Assembly (NCBI RefSeq): GCF_023229695.1
Contig: NZ_JALNYS010000007.1
Coordinates: 62,001-126,000, forward strand
Origin: Sulfuricurvum sp.
Lineage (GTDB): Bacteria; Campylobacterota; Campylobacteria; Campylobacterales; Sulfurimonadaceae
Direction of reading: 5' to 3'
DNA length: 64,000 nucleotides
The notes below the pieces were generated by a model. It searched no databases. It saw only the letters and a list, made by a program, of their open reading frames with translations, and was not told the DNA's origin. A program made the position numbers and the translations under genes. Of the stretch, positions 1-7,577 are shown one piece after another (the stretch's first letter is position 1; the number at the start of each line of letters is the position of its first letter).

Positions 1-233
1 GTAAACGTGTTATCAACGCAGAATCCAAAGCGGCAATGAAAGAGATCCTCAAAGAGATCCAAGACGGCCGTTTCGCAAAAGATTTCATCCTCGAAGGTCA
101 AGCGGGTTATCCGCGCATGAACGCTGAGCGTGCCAATGCGCGTGCGTCATTGATCGAACAAACGGGTGTTAAACTCCGTACCATGATGCCTTGGATCTCC
201 AAAAACAAAATCGTTAACCAAAGCACAAACTAA
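1..233 (+). CDS. ilvC: Ketol-acid reductoisomerase, C-terminal end (5' truncated by window)
   Basis: This is the last ~76 codons of acetohydroxyacid isomeroreductase, the NADPH- and Mg-dependent enzyme that makes 2,3-dihydroxy-isovalerate and its isoleucine counterpart in branched-chain amino-acid synthesis. The reading frame is open from base 3 and gives KRVINAESKAAMKEILKEIQ, then FILEGQAGYPRMNAERANA and the C-terminal helix with GVKLRTMMPWI, all typical of the IlvC knotted domain. Only the C-terminal domain is visible; the nucleotide-binding Rossmann domain lies outside the window. A short GC-rich hairpin follows the stop. Confidence 0.95.
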   Translation, partial: KRVINAESKAAMKEILKEIQDGRFAKDFILEGQAGYPRMNAERANARASLIEQTGVKLRTMMPWISKNKIVNQSTN

Positions 234-245
234 TATCCCCCTTTA

Positions 246-264
246 TCAGGGCCTTCGGCTCTGA
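246..264 (+). terminator. Hairpin after ilvC
   Basis: TCAGGGC and GCTCTGA form a 7-bp stem (one G-T pair) around a CTTCG-type loop, 12 bases after the ilvC stop. No run of T follows, so it is a weak candidate for an intrinsic terminator and may only stabilise the 3' end of the mRNA. Confidence 0.45.
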
Positions 265-294
265 TTACCCTATGAAAGCGGTTCCCCTCTGTCT

Positions 295-1335
295 ATGAGA
301 AAACATCATGAACCCCCTTCCACCTCTCCTCTGTTAAAAAAAATCATTTGGATTCTCACTTTTCTCCTTTTTTTGATCGGGACTTTTTTTATTGGTTATT
401 TTTTTGGATACGAACAAGCGGAAAATGAGCTCATCTCTGAACGCGAAGAGACACGGCAAATGTTTGACCAGATCAAAAAAATTACGACACTCGATGAAGA
501 ACCTGCAACTCCCCGTGTCAATGCCGATAGTATGCGCCAGGAGCGAGAAATTCGCAGACTTAAACAAGAGCTCCAGAAGGTATTGGCGAAAGAGCGTCCT
601 GCCGAAGCGTTGAAGCCGCAGCACGAATACGCCCCGAAAGATAAAAAGGCGCTTCCTCCCCCTCCCGCCCCCCGCCCTTTGCGACCCAGCGGTGGGGAAG
701 GGAAATTGACCATCATTATGGATGATGTCTCGTATGAACGCGACGTCAAAGCGATTGAGTCGGTCGGATTGCCGATTGTGATGTCGTTTCTCCCTCCTAG
801 CTATTCTCATCCGGATTCTGCCGCGTTGGCGGCAGGCCACAAGGGGTACATGGTTCATCTGCCGCTTGAAGCGGTTTCGTACAGTGCGGAAGAGCCGATA
901 ACATTACGGGTATCGGATAGCACTGAGACCATTGCGAAGCAAATCGCTTCGATCAAACGTCTCTATCCGAACGTCCACTATATCAATAACCATACAGGAT
1001 CAAAATTTACCGCCGATGCTGCGGCAATGGAGAAGTTGATCAAAGTAATGCGCGATGAAGGGATTATTTTCGTCGATAGCCGTACGATCGGCAGTACCAA
1101 AGTGCCACAGGTGTGTAAAAAATTCGGATTGCGGTATCTGGGACGAGATGTCTTTCTGGACCATCAAGACGGTGTGGAAAATGTGAAACGGCAGATCAAA
1201 GAAGCGGTTGAAAAAGCCAAACAGCACGGATCGGCAATCGCGATCGGGCACCCCCGTCCCGATACGATTGAAGCGTTGAAGCAGTCGCGTGCACTGTTGT
1301 CCGAAGTGAAGCTGGTGGGGATCGGGGAGATATAA
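295..1335 (+). CDS. Divergent polysaccharide deacetylase family protein (DUF610/YibQ-like)
   Basis: The 346-aa protein has a cytosolic N-terminal stretch, one membrane anchor at about residues 17-37 (IIWILTFLLFLIGTFFIGYF), a coiled-coil, Gln/Lys-rich linker to about residue 110, a proline-rich hinge (PPPPAPRPLRPSGG), and then a periplasmic domain of about 220 residues. That domain starts LTIIMDDVSY and contains MVHLPLEA, INNHTGSKFT and the closing IAIGHPRPDTIEAL. These are the conserved blocks of the divergent polysaccharide deacetylase family, which is related to NodB-type deacetylases but has no proven substrate. It stands alone between ilvC and the convergent pirin gene. Confidence 0.85.
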   Translation: MRKHHEPPSTSPLLKKIIWILTFLLFLIGTFFIGYFFGYEQAENELISEREETRQMFDQIKKITTLDEEPATPRVNADSMRQEREIRRLKQELQKVLAKERPAEALKPQHEYAPKDKKALPPPPAPRPLRPSGGEGKLTIIMDDVSYERDVKAIESVGLPIVMSFLPPSYSHPDSAALAAGHKGYMVHLPLEAVSYSAEEPITLRVSDSTETIAKQIASIKRLYPNVHYINNHTGSKFTADAAAMEKLIKVMRDEGIIFVDSRTIGSTKVPQVCKKFGLRYLGRDVFLDHQDGVENVKRQIKEAVEKAKQHGSAIAIGHPRPDTIEALKQSRALLSEVKLVGIGEI

Positions 1336-1404
1336 CGGCGTTAAGCAAACGGTTTCCATTCTCAGCCGGTTTGTATTTTGTTCCGTCTTCTACTATCCGG
1401 CACA

Positions 1405-2115
1405 CTATCGCTCCATCGGCACCTCGAACACCAATACTTCGGTATCTTCCGAAGCACTCAGCGTATATTCTTCCGTGTCGGTGATTTGCATCTCGTCGCG
1501 GCGGTCGAGTTCGGTCCCCGCGACAGAGAGTTTCCCCTCGACGACCAGCAGCAGCCGACCGTGATCGGGGCTGAGAGGGGGGAGGGGGAGAGATTCTCCC
1601 GCTTTCAGTCGGGCGATGCGGATTTCGGCGTCCTGATGGATACGGATCGAGTTTTCTCTCCCGTCTCCCGAGACCAGAGTATGCCACCCTTTTTGATCGG
1701 TGATAGTGCGAAAGTCGCGCTGCTCGTAGCGGGGAGGGTATCCGTGGGAGTCGGGAAAGATCCAGATCTGGAACAGTTCGGTATCGGTTTCTCCGGTTGC
1801 GTGTTCGGAGTGGTGGACGCCGGTTCCGGCGCACATGTACTGGATCTCCCCCTCACGGGTGATTCCGTGGTTCCCTTCTGAATCGCGGTGCTCGATGGCC
1901 CCCTTGGTCACGATCGTGATAATCTCCATATCGCGGTGCGGATGCATCCCGAATCCCGTCCCCGCTTTGATTGCATCGTCGTTGATGACCCGCAGGGCAC
2001 CGAACCCCATCCGGTCACGGTTGTGGTATTCGGCGAACGAAAAACTGAACCAGCTGTGAAGCCAGCCGAGATCGGATATGCCGCGCTCATGCGAGCGGTG
2101 GATGTGGACAAACAT
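1405..2115 (-). CDS. Pirin family protein
   Basis: This 236-aa bicupin matches bacterial pirins of the YhhW type, some of which are quercetin 2,3-dioxygenases. The N-terminal cupin carries the metal ligands in the usual spacing: H58 and H60 in GMHPHRD, then H102 and E104 in GTGVHHSEHA. The C-terminal cupin is more divergent, as is normal. The start lies 29 bp inside the end of the upstream MarR gene, so the two are translationally coupled. The product is probably a cytosolic sensor or detoxifying dioxygenase controlled by that regulator; the substrate is unknown. Confidence 0.9.
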   Translation of the reverse strand: MFVHIHRSHERGISDLGWLHSWFSFSFAEYHNRDRMGFGALRVINDDAIKAGTGFGMHPHRDMEIITIVTKGAIEHRDSEGNHGITREGEIQYMCAGTGVHHSEHATGETDTELFQIWIFPDSHGYPPRYEQRDFRTITDQKGWHTLVSGDGRENSIRIHQDAEIRIARLKAGESLPLPPLSPDHGRLLLVVEGKLSVAGTELDRRDEMQITDTEEYTLSASEDTEVLVFEVPMER

Positions 2116-2572
2116 GGTGTTCTCCTTTGAGCGATTTGTTGAGCTTGCGCAACAGCTCCTGAACGCTCTTTTGCTCCTGCGCGGAAAGCCCCGACAAAAA
2201 CGCGGTGATACGCCGCGAATGTTCCGGGAAGAGCGAATCCATAAGCAGTTTTCCCTCCTCGGTGATCTGGAGGGTGGAACTGCGTTTGTCGGCAGGGTTC
2301 TTGCGGGTCGTTATCAGCCCCTGCTTGGCAAGATTTTTAACCACGACGGTCATGTTGCCCGGTGTGCTCATCGCCAGTTTCGTCGCCGCACCGATGGTCT
2401 GGTCGCCGCGGTGGTAGAGGAGTTCGAGGAGGGCAAACTGGCCGATCGTAAGGCCGTTGGCTTCGATAAGGGAGAGTTCGAGAGAACGTATACTGTTAAA
2501 CGCTTTCATGATCTCTACCCAGGTCGAGAGCGACAGTGCGATATCGGGTTCAAATTCAGGTAATCTCTTCAT
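2087..2572 (-). CDS. MarR family transcriptional regulator
   Basis: The 161-aa protein has the MarR winged-helix layout: an N-terminal dimerisation helix, the helix-turn-helix around residues 58-85 (ALLELLYHRGDQTIGAATKL), the wing with RKNPADKRSSTLQITEEGK (the D-x-R-S motif of the family), and a C-terminal dimerisation helix. It is the first gene of a two-gene operon with pirin. A perfect 12-bp palindrome lies just upstream of its start, so it probably represses its own operon and is released by an oxidant or phenolic ligand. The ligand cannot be read from sequence. Confidence 0.9.
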   Translation of the reverse strand: MKRLPEFEPDIALSLSTWVEIMKAFNSIRSLELSLIEANGLTIGQFALLELLYHRGDQTIGAATKLAMSTPGNMTVVVKNLAKQGLITTRKNPADKRSSTLQITEEGKLLMDSLFPEHSRRITAFLSGLSAQEQKSVQELLRKLNKSLKGEHHVCPHPPLA

Positions 2573-2585
2573 ATGAGAAATATAC

Positions 2586-2597
2586 TACTAATTAGTA
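2586..2597. promoter_or_regulatory. Probable MarR operator palindrome
   Basis: TACTAATTAGTA is a perfect 12-bp palindrome, partly extended on both sides, 14 bp upstream of the MarR start codon and within the presumed promoter. Size and position fit an autoregulatory MarR operator. No second copy was noticed elsewhere in the window. Confidence 0.6.
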
Positions 2598-2654
2598 ATA
2601 ATGTCAAGGAGGATGTTATACGTTTTCGGAGTCATCGAATACTACGGAAAATTA

Positions 2655-3176
2655 CTAGGGGATTGCAGGCAAACTTTTGGTCAGAACGGCCAGCTCCAGA
2701 GAATCGACCTCTCTATCCCATAGACCCGATTCGGGAAACGGGATCACTTTACCCGTTCTAAGATACCCTCTGCGTTCATAATACTCAATCAGCTCCGTGC
2801 GGTGGGTGATGACTTCCATCACGGCGGTATGGATTCCCCACCGTTTATGGGCTTCGGATTCGGCATAGGCCAAAAGCGCTTTTCCGATCCCCCCTCCCTG
2901 CAAGGTCGGCTCGACGGCAAACAGTCCGAAATGGACGCTCTCGTTTTCATGATGCGCATGGATGGTGGCGAAGACCCTATCCTCAGACTGAGCGATCAGG
3001 ATTAGAGATTCGGGATCACCTAGCAATTGTTCCACTCCCGCCTCATCGATCCGTTTACCGCTGAGCAGATCCGCCTCGGTCGTCCATCCTGCACGGGAGC
3101 TATCACCGCGATAGGAGCGGTTTAGGAGGGAGGTTAGGGTGGGGATGTCGTTGTGGGTGGCATGGGTGAATTTCAT
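2655..3176 (-). CDS. GNAT family N-acetyltransferase
   Basis: The 173-aa protein has the GNAT fold. The acetyl-CoA pyrophosphate-binding loop is QGGGIGKA at residues 93-100, after the beta-4 strand VHFGLFAVEP, and the late motif IEYYERRGY is typical of the last strands. The substrate is unknown. It runs tail-to-head with the MarR operon and is probably its own transcription unit. The start ATG begins MKFTHATHNDIPTL, a usual GNAT opening. Confidence 0.88.
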   Translation of the reverse strand: MKFTHATHNDIPTLTSLLNRSYRGDSSRAGWTTEADLLSGKRIDEAGVEQLLGDPESLILIAQSEDRVFATIHAHHENESVHFGLFAVEPTLQGGGIGKALLAYAESEAHKRWGIHTAVMEVITHRTELIEYYERRGYLRTGKVIPFPESGLWDREVDSLELAVLTKSLPAIP

Positions 3177-3247
3177 GAGGGGATTTTAGCATAGGATTAA
3201 GGCTAAAAGAGTATTATAAGACAATAAAAAACATCAAAGGGGTACAC

Positions 3248-3652
3248 ATGGGTGAGGGATTGGTTCGATGCCGACAACGGATGGAAAACTATACCAAATC
3301 GCTTGCTCACCTCCGTACCACGGTTGAAAAAGAGTCTCTCAACGAGATCGAAAAAGCGGGGTTGATCCAGTTTTTCGAGGTGGCGTTTGAACTCTCTTGG
3401 AAAGTGATGAAAGATTATCTTATCACCGAGGGGTATGATGTCAAAAGCCCTCGCGAAGCGATCAAAACGGCGTTTGATTACGGACTGATCTCTGATGGAG
3501 CCAAATGGCTCGAAGCTCTCGAAAAACGAAACCTCGCCTTAGAAATTTACGATGAAATAATTTTAGATGAACTTGAAAAGTTGATAACTAATACGTACTA
3601 CCCGTTGATGCTACTGCTTGAATTGAAACTCAAAGCTCAGTGTGGAGAATGA
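3248..3652 (+). CDS. HI0074-like nucleotidyltransferase substrate-binding protein
   Basis: The 134-aa all-helical protein resembles HI0074/HEPN-type partners of minimal MNT nucleotidyltransferases. Diagnostic blocks are FFEVAFELSWKVMKDYL, SPREAIKTAFDYGLI and WLEALEKRNLA. In family members I recall, RNL is followed by a histidine-containing T-H-x-Y stretch; here it reads LEIYDE, so the HEPN-like histidine is absent. No MNT nucleotidyltransferase gene is adjacent, so this is an orphan half of a toxin-antitoxin-like pair. An AAAGGGG ribosome-binding site supports the start. Confidence 0.75.
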   Translation: MGEGLVRCRQRMENYTKSLAHLRTTVEKESLNEIEKAGLIQFFEVAFELSWKVMKDYLITEGYDVKSPREAIKTAFDYGLISDGAKWLEALEKRNLALEIYDEIILDELEKLITNTYYPLMLLLELKLKAQCGE

Positions 3653-3687
3653 GGCGTTGAAGAGTGAAATTGATGGTGGAAAATAAT

Positions 3688-4491
3688 ATGAAAATTATTG
3701 TCATTGGGAATGGATTTGATTTAAATTTGGGACTAAAAACAAGTTATAAAGATTTTTTTGCAAGTGATTATTTTAAATCTTTAATTGAAGAAGATAATTC
3801 ATTTGCAAAATATTTAACGTATAAAAATAATCTCAATAATTGGGTAGATATTGAACAAGAAATACCTGAATACTCTATGGCTGTCACCGTTGCAGATGCA
3901 GATCACAACGTGGAAGATGACTTTATAGCATTAAAAAGAGCATTAACTGATTATTTAAAAGAAGCTCAAAATGCTGCAATTAGTCATGAGTCCAAAGCTT
4001 TTGAAATGATTTGACAAGAGATTGCAACTGCCGATAAAATTTTTAATTTTAATTATACTAATTCAGTCTTTAGGATTGCAGAAATATTGGGTATTCATGA
4101 TATAGAAGAGAAACACGTACATGTGCACGGTTCACTTGAAAATTCAGATATTATTTTTGGAGTTGAAGATGATGCAAAAGTACAATCAGATCATTATTTT
4201 TTTAAAAAGTCTCGTAACCGTAATTTCGGTAAATCAAACATAGCAAGACACTTAGAACCTGAAACAGATTTGGTTTTATTCGGTCACTCTCTTGGAATAA
4301 CTGATAGCTCATATTTTCAAAGATATATTCATCTTCTTGGTAGTGTACGTCATGGGACTGAATTGAAATTTTATCATTTTGGGGATAGTGGTTATCATGA
4401 CTTGATGGCAATGATTGAAAAATACACAAACAATAAGTTATCTCATTTTAAAAATAATAATAAATTTACAGAGATTGATACATCTAAATAA
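3688..4491 (+). pseudogene. abiH: AbiH family abortive-infection protein, interrupted by one in-frame TGA
   Basis: The reading frame starts MKIIVIGNGFDLNLGLKTSY, the N-terminal signature of AbiH-type phage-exclusion proteins. It runs to a TGA at 4012-4014 and continues in the same frame with QEIATADKIFNFNYTNSVF, the second AbiH signature, then HVHVHGSLENSDIIFGVEDD and FGHSLGITDSSYFQ to the TAA at 4491. Nothing else is lost, so a single nonsense change (probably from a Trp codon) separates the halves at about residue 109. It may be a recent inactivation, readthrough or a sequence error. The gene is AT-rich compared with its neighbours, which suggests transfer. Confidence 0.85.
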
Positions 4492-4502
4492 TAATTTTAT
4501 TT

Positions 4503-4529
4503 TCCACTTCCATTCTACCTTGGAAGTAG
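4503..4529. terminator. Possible bidirectional hairpin between abiH and isochorismatase gene
   Basis: ACTTCC and GGAAGT pair across a loop of about ten bases in the short gap between two convergent genes. There is no strong T run, so the call rests on position and the inverted repeat only. Confidence 0.3.
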
Positions 4530-4543
4530 TGTAAACAAGCATT

Positions 4544-5176
4544 TTAAACCCTTACCGCCTCTACCCACTCTTGCGTACTCATAACATTACTAAATCGAAA
4601 TGCTTGCTCCACAAGGGTGGCACGATGCAACTCTTCTGCGGTAGCCTTTCCCGCTGCATTCTCAAATGCCAGCGTCCCCGTCGCATCCGATAAAAACTCG
4701 ACGTTAAAACCCAAATGATGAGCGTATCGCGCCGTCGTATCACAGCAGTGTTGCGTCATATAGCCACTGATAACGACGGTGTCGATCCCGTTTTTAGGGA
4801 GCCACGCTTCCAGATCGGTGCCGACAAAAGAACTTGCCATCGTTTTTTCGATCGTGTGCGCCGTTTTGGTATTTCTAACACTCTCGTGCAATTCCCATCC
4901 GTGTGTCCCTTTTACAAACGCTTTAGACTTCGATGTATGTTGTACCATGACGATGGGGATATGGGCATCGTTCGCCGCTTGGATCGCGGTGACGATGTTG
5001 GAGGTGCTGTTGTGCGGATAGGTCACGGGGAGAAGCCCCGTAAAATATTCGTTTTGGACATCGATGACGAGGAGTGCCCGTTTTTTGCTATTTTGACTTT
5101 TGATCGGAACCGTATCGGCGATGACACCGCTCGCGGCAAGCAGTGCCGCTATTTTGAGTGCATCTCTGCGATTCAT
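4544..5176 (-). CDS. Isochorismatase-family cysteine hydrolase with Tat-like signal
   Basis: This 210-aa hydrolase carries the family triad: D39 in LLVIDVQNEYF, K111 in TIEKTMASSF and the nucleophile at C144 in GYMTQHCCDTTARYA. Unusually it starts MNRRDALKIAALLAASG, a twin-arginine-like signal, so it may be exported; most relatives are cytosolic. The position after the nucleophile, usually Val, is a second Cys. Its start overlaps the stop of the upstream carboxymuconolactone-decarboxylase-like gene by 4 bp, so the two form an operon. The substrate is unknown. Confidence 0.88.
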   Translation of the reverse strand: MNRRDALKIAALLAASGVIADTVPIKSQNSKKRALLVIDVQNEYFTGLLPVTYPHNSTSNIVTAIQAANDAHIPIVMVQHTSKSKAFVKGTHGWELHESVRNTKTAHTIEKTMASSFVGTDLEAWLPKNGIDTVVISGYMTQHCCDTTARYAHHLGFNVEFLSDATGTLAFENAAGKATAEELHRATLVEQAFRFSNVMSTQEWVEAVRV

Positions 5177-5706
5177 CCGTTATTCTCAATCTTAAACGTA
5201 TTAAAAATAATATCGGTCGCCAACATCCGCGTCGCATGGTTTACCGCATCGAGAATATCACTATCACTCCATCCCATCTCCCGTAACGTATCGAGATCAT
5301 TCGCGCTAATACCGTGGGCATTACGTATCGCTTTGATCGCGAGGTTGAGCATCGCTATTTCACGTTCAGGGAGATTTGCGGCATTCGGATCGTTTCGCAT
5401 AGCTGTGACTTGACCCTCCGTCCATCCCGCCAGATTTATCAACATCCCCGTATTGTAATCGATACAAAACTGACACTCTTCGCCACTCGAAACCATAATG
5501 CGGATAGCGGCGAGAAGCGGCATCGATAGAGTCGGGTGGTTCATATAAAATTTGATGAAATCCAATTGCTGACGCAACAACTCAGGGCTGATGCTGAAAA
5601 GCTGGGCATTGTTGCCGACACTCCCGCGCATCGCTTCGATGATTTTGTAGAGTTTCGCTAACTCACCTGTTGCTTCTTCGGGTGCTATGGTGTGAATGAG
5701 TGGCAT
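5173..5706 (-). CDS. Carboxymuconolactone decarboxylase / AhpD-like protein
   Basis: This is a 177-residue AhpD-fold protein. The redox motif is C78-x-x-C81 in GEECQFCIDYN; the histidine expected four residues after the second cysteine in AhpD proteins is Asn here. I chose the ATG at 5706 because AAAAAGGA lies about ten bases upstream and the protein then begins MPLIHTIAPEEATG, the usual opening; an in-frame start further upstream would fall in the operator region. Two 16-bp TetR-type operators flank its promoter. It is probably a peroxidase-like enzyme co-transcribed with the following cysteine hydrolase. Confidence 0.85.
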   Translation of the reverse strand: MPLIHTIAPEEATGELAKLYKIIEAMRGSVGNNAQLFSISPELLRQQLDFIKFYMNHPTLSMPLLAAIRIMVSSGEECQFCIDYNTGMLINLAGWTEGQVTAMRNDPNAANLPEREIAMLNLAIKAIRNAHGISANDLDTLREMGWSDSDILDAVNHATRMLATDIIFNTFKIENNG

Positions 5707-5728
5707 GAGAAATCCTTTTTGGATGGTG

Positions 5729-5744
5729 TTGACTGTTTGGTCAA
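5729..5744. promoter_or_regulatory. TetR-type operator box 1
   Basis: TTGACTGTTTGGTCAA is an imperfect palindrome matching box 2 (reverse complement TTGACTATTCGGTCAA) at 14 of 16 positions. It sits between the -10 element and the start of the AhpD-like gene. It is a likely site for the TetR regulator encoded on the other side. Confidence 0.75.
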
Positions 5745-5749
5745 GTGGC

Positions 5750-5755
5750 ATTATA
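5750..5755 (-). promoter_or_regulatory. -10 element for the AhpD-like operon
   Basis: TATAAT on the minus strand lies exactly between the two operator boxes, about 45 bp before the AhpD-like start. A repressor bound at either box would block it. Confidence 0.6.
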
Positions 5756-5762
5756 AAATGAT

Positions 5763-5778
5763 TTGACCGAATAGTCAA
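5763..5778. promoter_or_regulatory. TetR-type operator box 2
   Basis: TTGACCGAATAGTCAA is the second box, 34 bp from box 1. It also covers the -35 region of a plus-strand promoter whose -10 (TACAAT, 5789-5794) points toward the TetR gene, so one repressor could control both directions. Confidence 0.75.
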
Positions 5779-5832
5779 GAGGTTGTGATACAATTCGTTT
5801 ATGTAACAGATGTTATGCATTTATTGCACTTT

Positions 5833-5916
5833 GCTGTTTTTGGAAGTGAGGCTTTAGCCTCGCATAGTTGTTTTAATATCAAAGAAGCTTTTGGCGGGGC
5901 TAAAGCCCCACTCCCA
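5833..5916. repeat. REP-like palindromic element, family A, copy 1
   Basis: The element starts GCTGTTTTTGGAAGTGAGG, contains the palindrome GAGGCTTTAGCCTC, then GCATAGTTG, and ends with the palindrome GGGGCTAAAGCCCC followed by ACTCC. Its two ends are inverted repeats of each other. A second copy lies at 7467-7562. It sits in the leader of the TetR gene. Confidence 0.8.
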
Positions 5917-5941
5917 ATTAAAAGTATATAGAAGAAGTCTG

Positions 5942-6517
5942 ATGGAACAAAATACAAGACAAAAACTGATCGACGCTACCTATGAAGAGGTCTATTCTCA
6001 CGGCTATCAAGGTGCGGCACTAGCCGATATTCTCGCCAATGCAGGAGTGCACAAGGGGTCAATGTACCATTTTTTCCCCAACAAAAAAGAGATGGCACTC
6101 TCCGCGATAAAAGAGAAGATCGCGGAGCGGTTCGGAACCCGTTATTTGGCAATAGCCAAAGGGGAGGGTGATTATCTAGCGCATTTTTTTGAGGGTTTGC
6201 GGGATCTCAAACAACGAGATTTTCGTCGCGGCTGTCCGGTCGCAAACATCGTTCAGGAGATGTCCAATATCGATGAAGATTTTAATATGGCGATGAAGGA
6301 GATATACGCAAAGTTTCGTCAAAGCGTCAAAATCATTTTTGATAAAGCGGTTAGTGCCGGTGAATTACGCTCTTGTGATACGGCCAAACTAGCCCTTTTT
6401 ACTACCTCTGCTTTGGAGGGGGCAATTTTGGCGGCGAAAGCATCGGGAGAGACTCAAGACTATCTCGATTGTGTGGAGTGCTTGATCAGTTACATCGAGA
6501 GTTACAAACATGGATAA
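5942..6517 (+). CDS. TetR/AcrR family transcriptional regulator
   Basis: The 191-aa regulator has an N-terminal TetR helix-turn-helix (ALADILANAGVHKGSMYHFF, about residues 25-45) and a ligand domain with the GCPVANIVQEMS block often seen in YxaF/LmrA-like members. The ATG at 5942 is preceded by GAAGAAG and gives the usual opening QNTRQKLIDATYEEVY; the longer upstream frame runs through a repeat and is unlikely to be coding. Its last 8 bp overlap the EamA transporter gene, so the two are co-transcribed. The two boxes upstream probably bind this protein, controlling itself and the divergent AhpD-like operon. Confidence 0.9.
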   Translation: MEQNTRQKLIDATYEEVYSHGYQGAALADILANAGVHKGSMYHFFPNKKEMALSAIKEKIAERFGTRYLAIAKGEGDYLAHFFEGLRDLKQRDFRRGCPVANIVQEMSNIDEDFNMAMKEIYAKFRQSVKIIFDKAVSAGELRSCDTAKLALFTTSALEGAILAAKASGETQDYLDCVECLISYIESYKHG

Positions 6518-7394
6518 TACCAAAAATACGAATAAGTATATTGTTTTAATGATTGTCGCGATGCTCTTTTGGGGGTTTGCGTGGACGGCGGGGAAAGTGG
6601 CGGCGGAACACTCCAATGCCGAAGTCGCCGCTTTTTGGCGGTATGCGATCTCGTTTATGACGATCATTCCCGTTATCTGGTATCTTAAAATACCGTTTAA
6701 AACAGACCGAATCGGTTTTATGTACATGCTCTGGGCTGGGATATTGACTTCACTGTTTAATTATCTCTTCTTCGCCGGGCTTTCTCACGGTCAGGCCGGA
6801 TACGGCGGTACGATGGTAACCTCACTCTCTCCTATCATCACTTCTTTGTTCTCTATTTTATTTTTTGGAACCAAGACTTCACCTCGGCAAATCATCGCAC
6901 TTTCTATCGGAATTTTCGGTGCACTGATACTGCTTCGTGTACCGTATGAGGGATTTGCCTTTTTAAATCTGGATAGCTTATATTTTCTTGGGTGTGCTGT
7001 GGTGTGGTCCATGGTGACCATCATTACCCAAAAAGGGACGAAGAGGACAAATCCCATATTTTATACGTTTGTTGTTTTCGGGATTACCACGATCATTAAT
7101 ATGCTTTTTGCATTGCCGCACCGTCCGTTTGATTTTGGGGCGTATGACGCGGTATTTTGGTGGACGATCCTCTTTATCGGGGTGATTCCGGGGACGTTTA
7201 GTACCGCACTCTATTTCGTCTCGGCGGGGAAAGTCGGGGCGCATCGGACGGGGGTGTTTATGTTTATCGTTCCCGTGGGGGCTATCGTGTCGAGCTGGGT
7301 CGTGTACGGTGAGACGTTGGCACTCTCCACCCTCATCGGGTGTTTGATGGCATTTGCGGCGGTGATGCTATTTCGTCTCGCTCCCAAGCTTTAG
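6510..7394 (+). CDS. EamA/DMT family transporter
   Basis: The 294-aa protein has ten predicted membrane segments in two EamA repeats (WGFAWTAGKVAAEHSNAEVA near the N-terminus is the first-repeat signature). It belongs to the drug/metabolite exporters such as RhaT- and YdcZ-like permeases; the substrate is unknown. It overlaps the TetR gene by 8 bp. The final codons (RLAPKL and the TAG stop) lie inside a REP-like palindrome, so the element seems to have replaced or extended the natural C-terminus. Confidence 0.9.
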   Translation: MDNTKNTNKYIVLMIVAMLFWGFAWTAGKVAAEHSNAEVAAFWRYAISFMTIIPVIWYLKIPFKTDRIGFMYMLWAGILTSLFNYLFFAGLSHGQAGYGGTMVTSLSPIITSLFSILFFGTKTSPRQIIALSIGIFGALILLRVPYEGFAFLNLDSLYFLGCAVVWSMVTIITQKGTKRTNPIFYTFVVFGITTIINMLFALPHRPFDFGAYDAVFWWTILFIGVIPGTFSTALYFVSAGKVGAHRTGVFMFIVPVGAIVSSWVVYGETLALSTLIGCLMAFAAVMLFRLAPKL

Positions 7395-7449
7395 CTTGGG
7401 AGTGTATATGTTAGTCTGCATTCCCAACGAGGACGTTGGGAACGAGGGA
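7376..7449. repeat. REP-like element, family B, copy 1 (supplies the EamA stop codon)
   Basis: Starting TCTCGCTC, the element has arms CCCAAGC/GCTTGGG around TTTA, then TGTATATGTTAGTCTGC, and a second hairpin with arms TTCCCAACG/CGTTGGGAA around AGGA. Copies lie at about 8560-8620 and, partly, at 27727-27772. The layout resembles REP sequences mobilised by RAYT transposases, but no RAYT gene is present here. Confidence 0.8.
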
Positions 7450-7466
7450 AAATTTGCAGGTCAAAT

Positions 7467-7562
7467 GCTGTTTTTGGAAGTGAGGCTTTAGCCTCGCATA
7501 GTTGCTTTGTCAGAAATTGCAGTGTTTGTGAAACTTTTGGCGGGGCTAAAGCCCCACTTCCG
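7467..7562. repeat. REP-like palindromic element, family A, copy 2
   Basis: This is the same element as at 5833-5916, with a different central spacer and an end reading GGGGCTAAAGCCCCACTTCC. It is followed at once by AAGTGCGTAACATCAGTT, the end motif of the MITE-like repeats near 51.4 and 55.4 kb. Confidence 0.8.
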
Positions 7563-7577
7563 ATGAAGTGCGTAACA

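Noticed and set aside
1196..1834. Minus-strand ORF of 212 codons, Arg/Pro rich
   Set aside because: It is the shadow of the deacetylase and pirin genes in another frame.
3664..4491. Genome-wide recoding of TGA as Trp or Gly, suggested by the AbiH gene
   Set aside because: All other genes read normally with TGA as a stop, so only this gene is affected.
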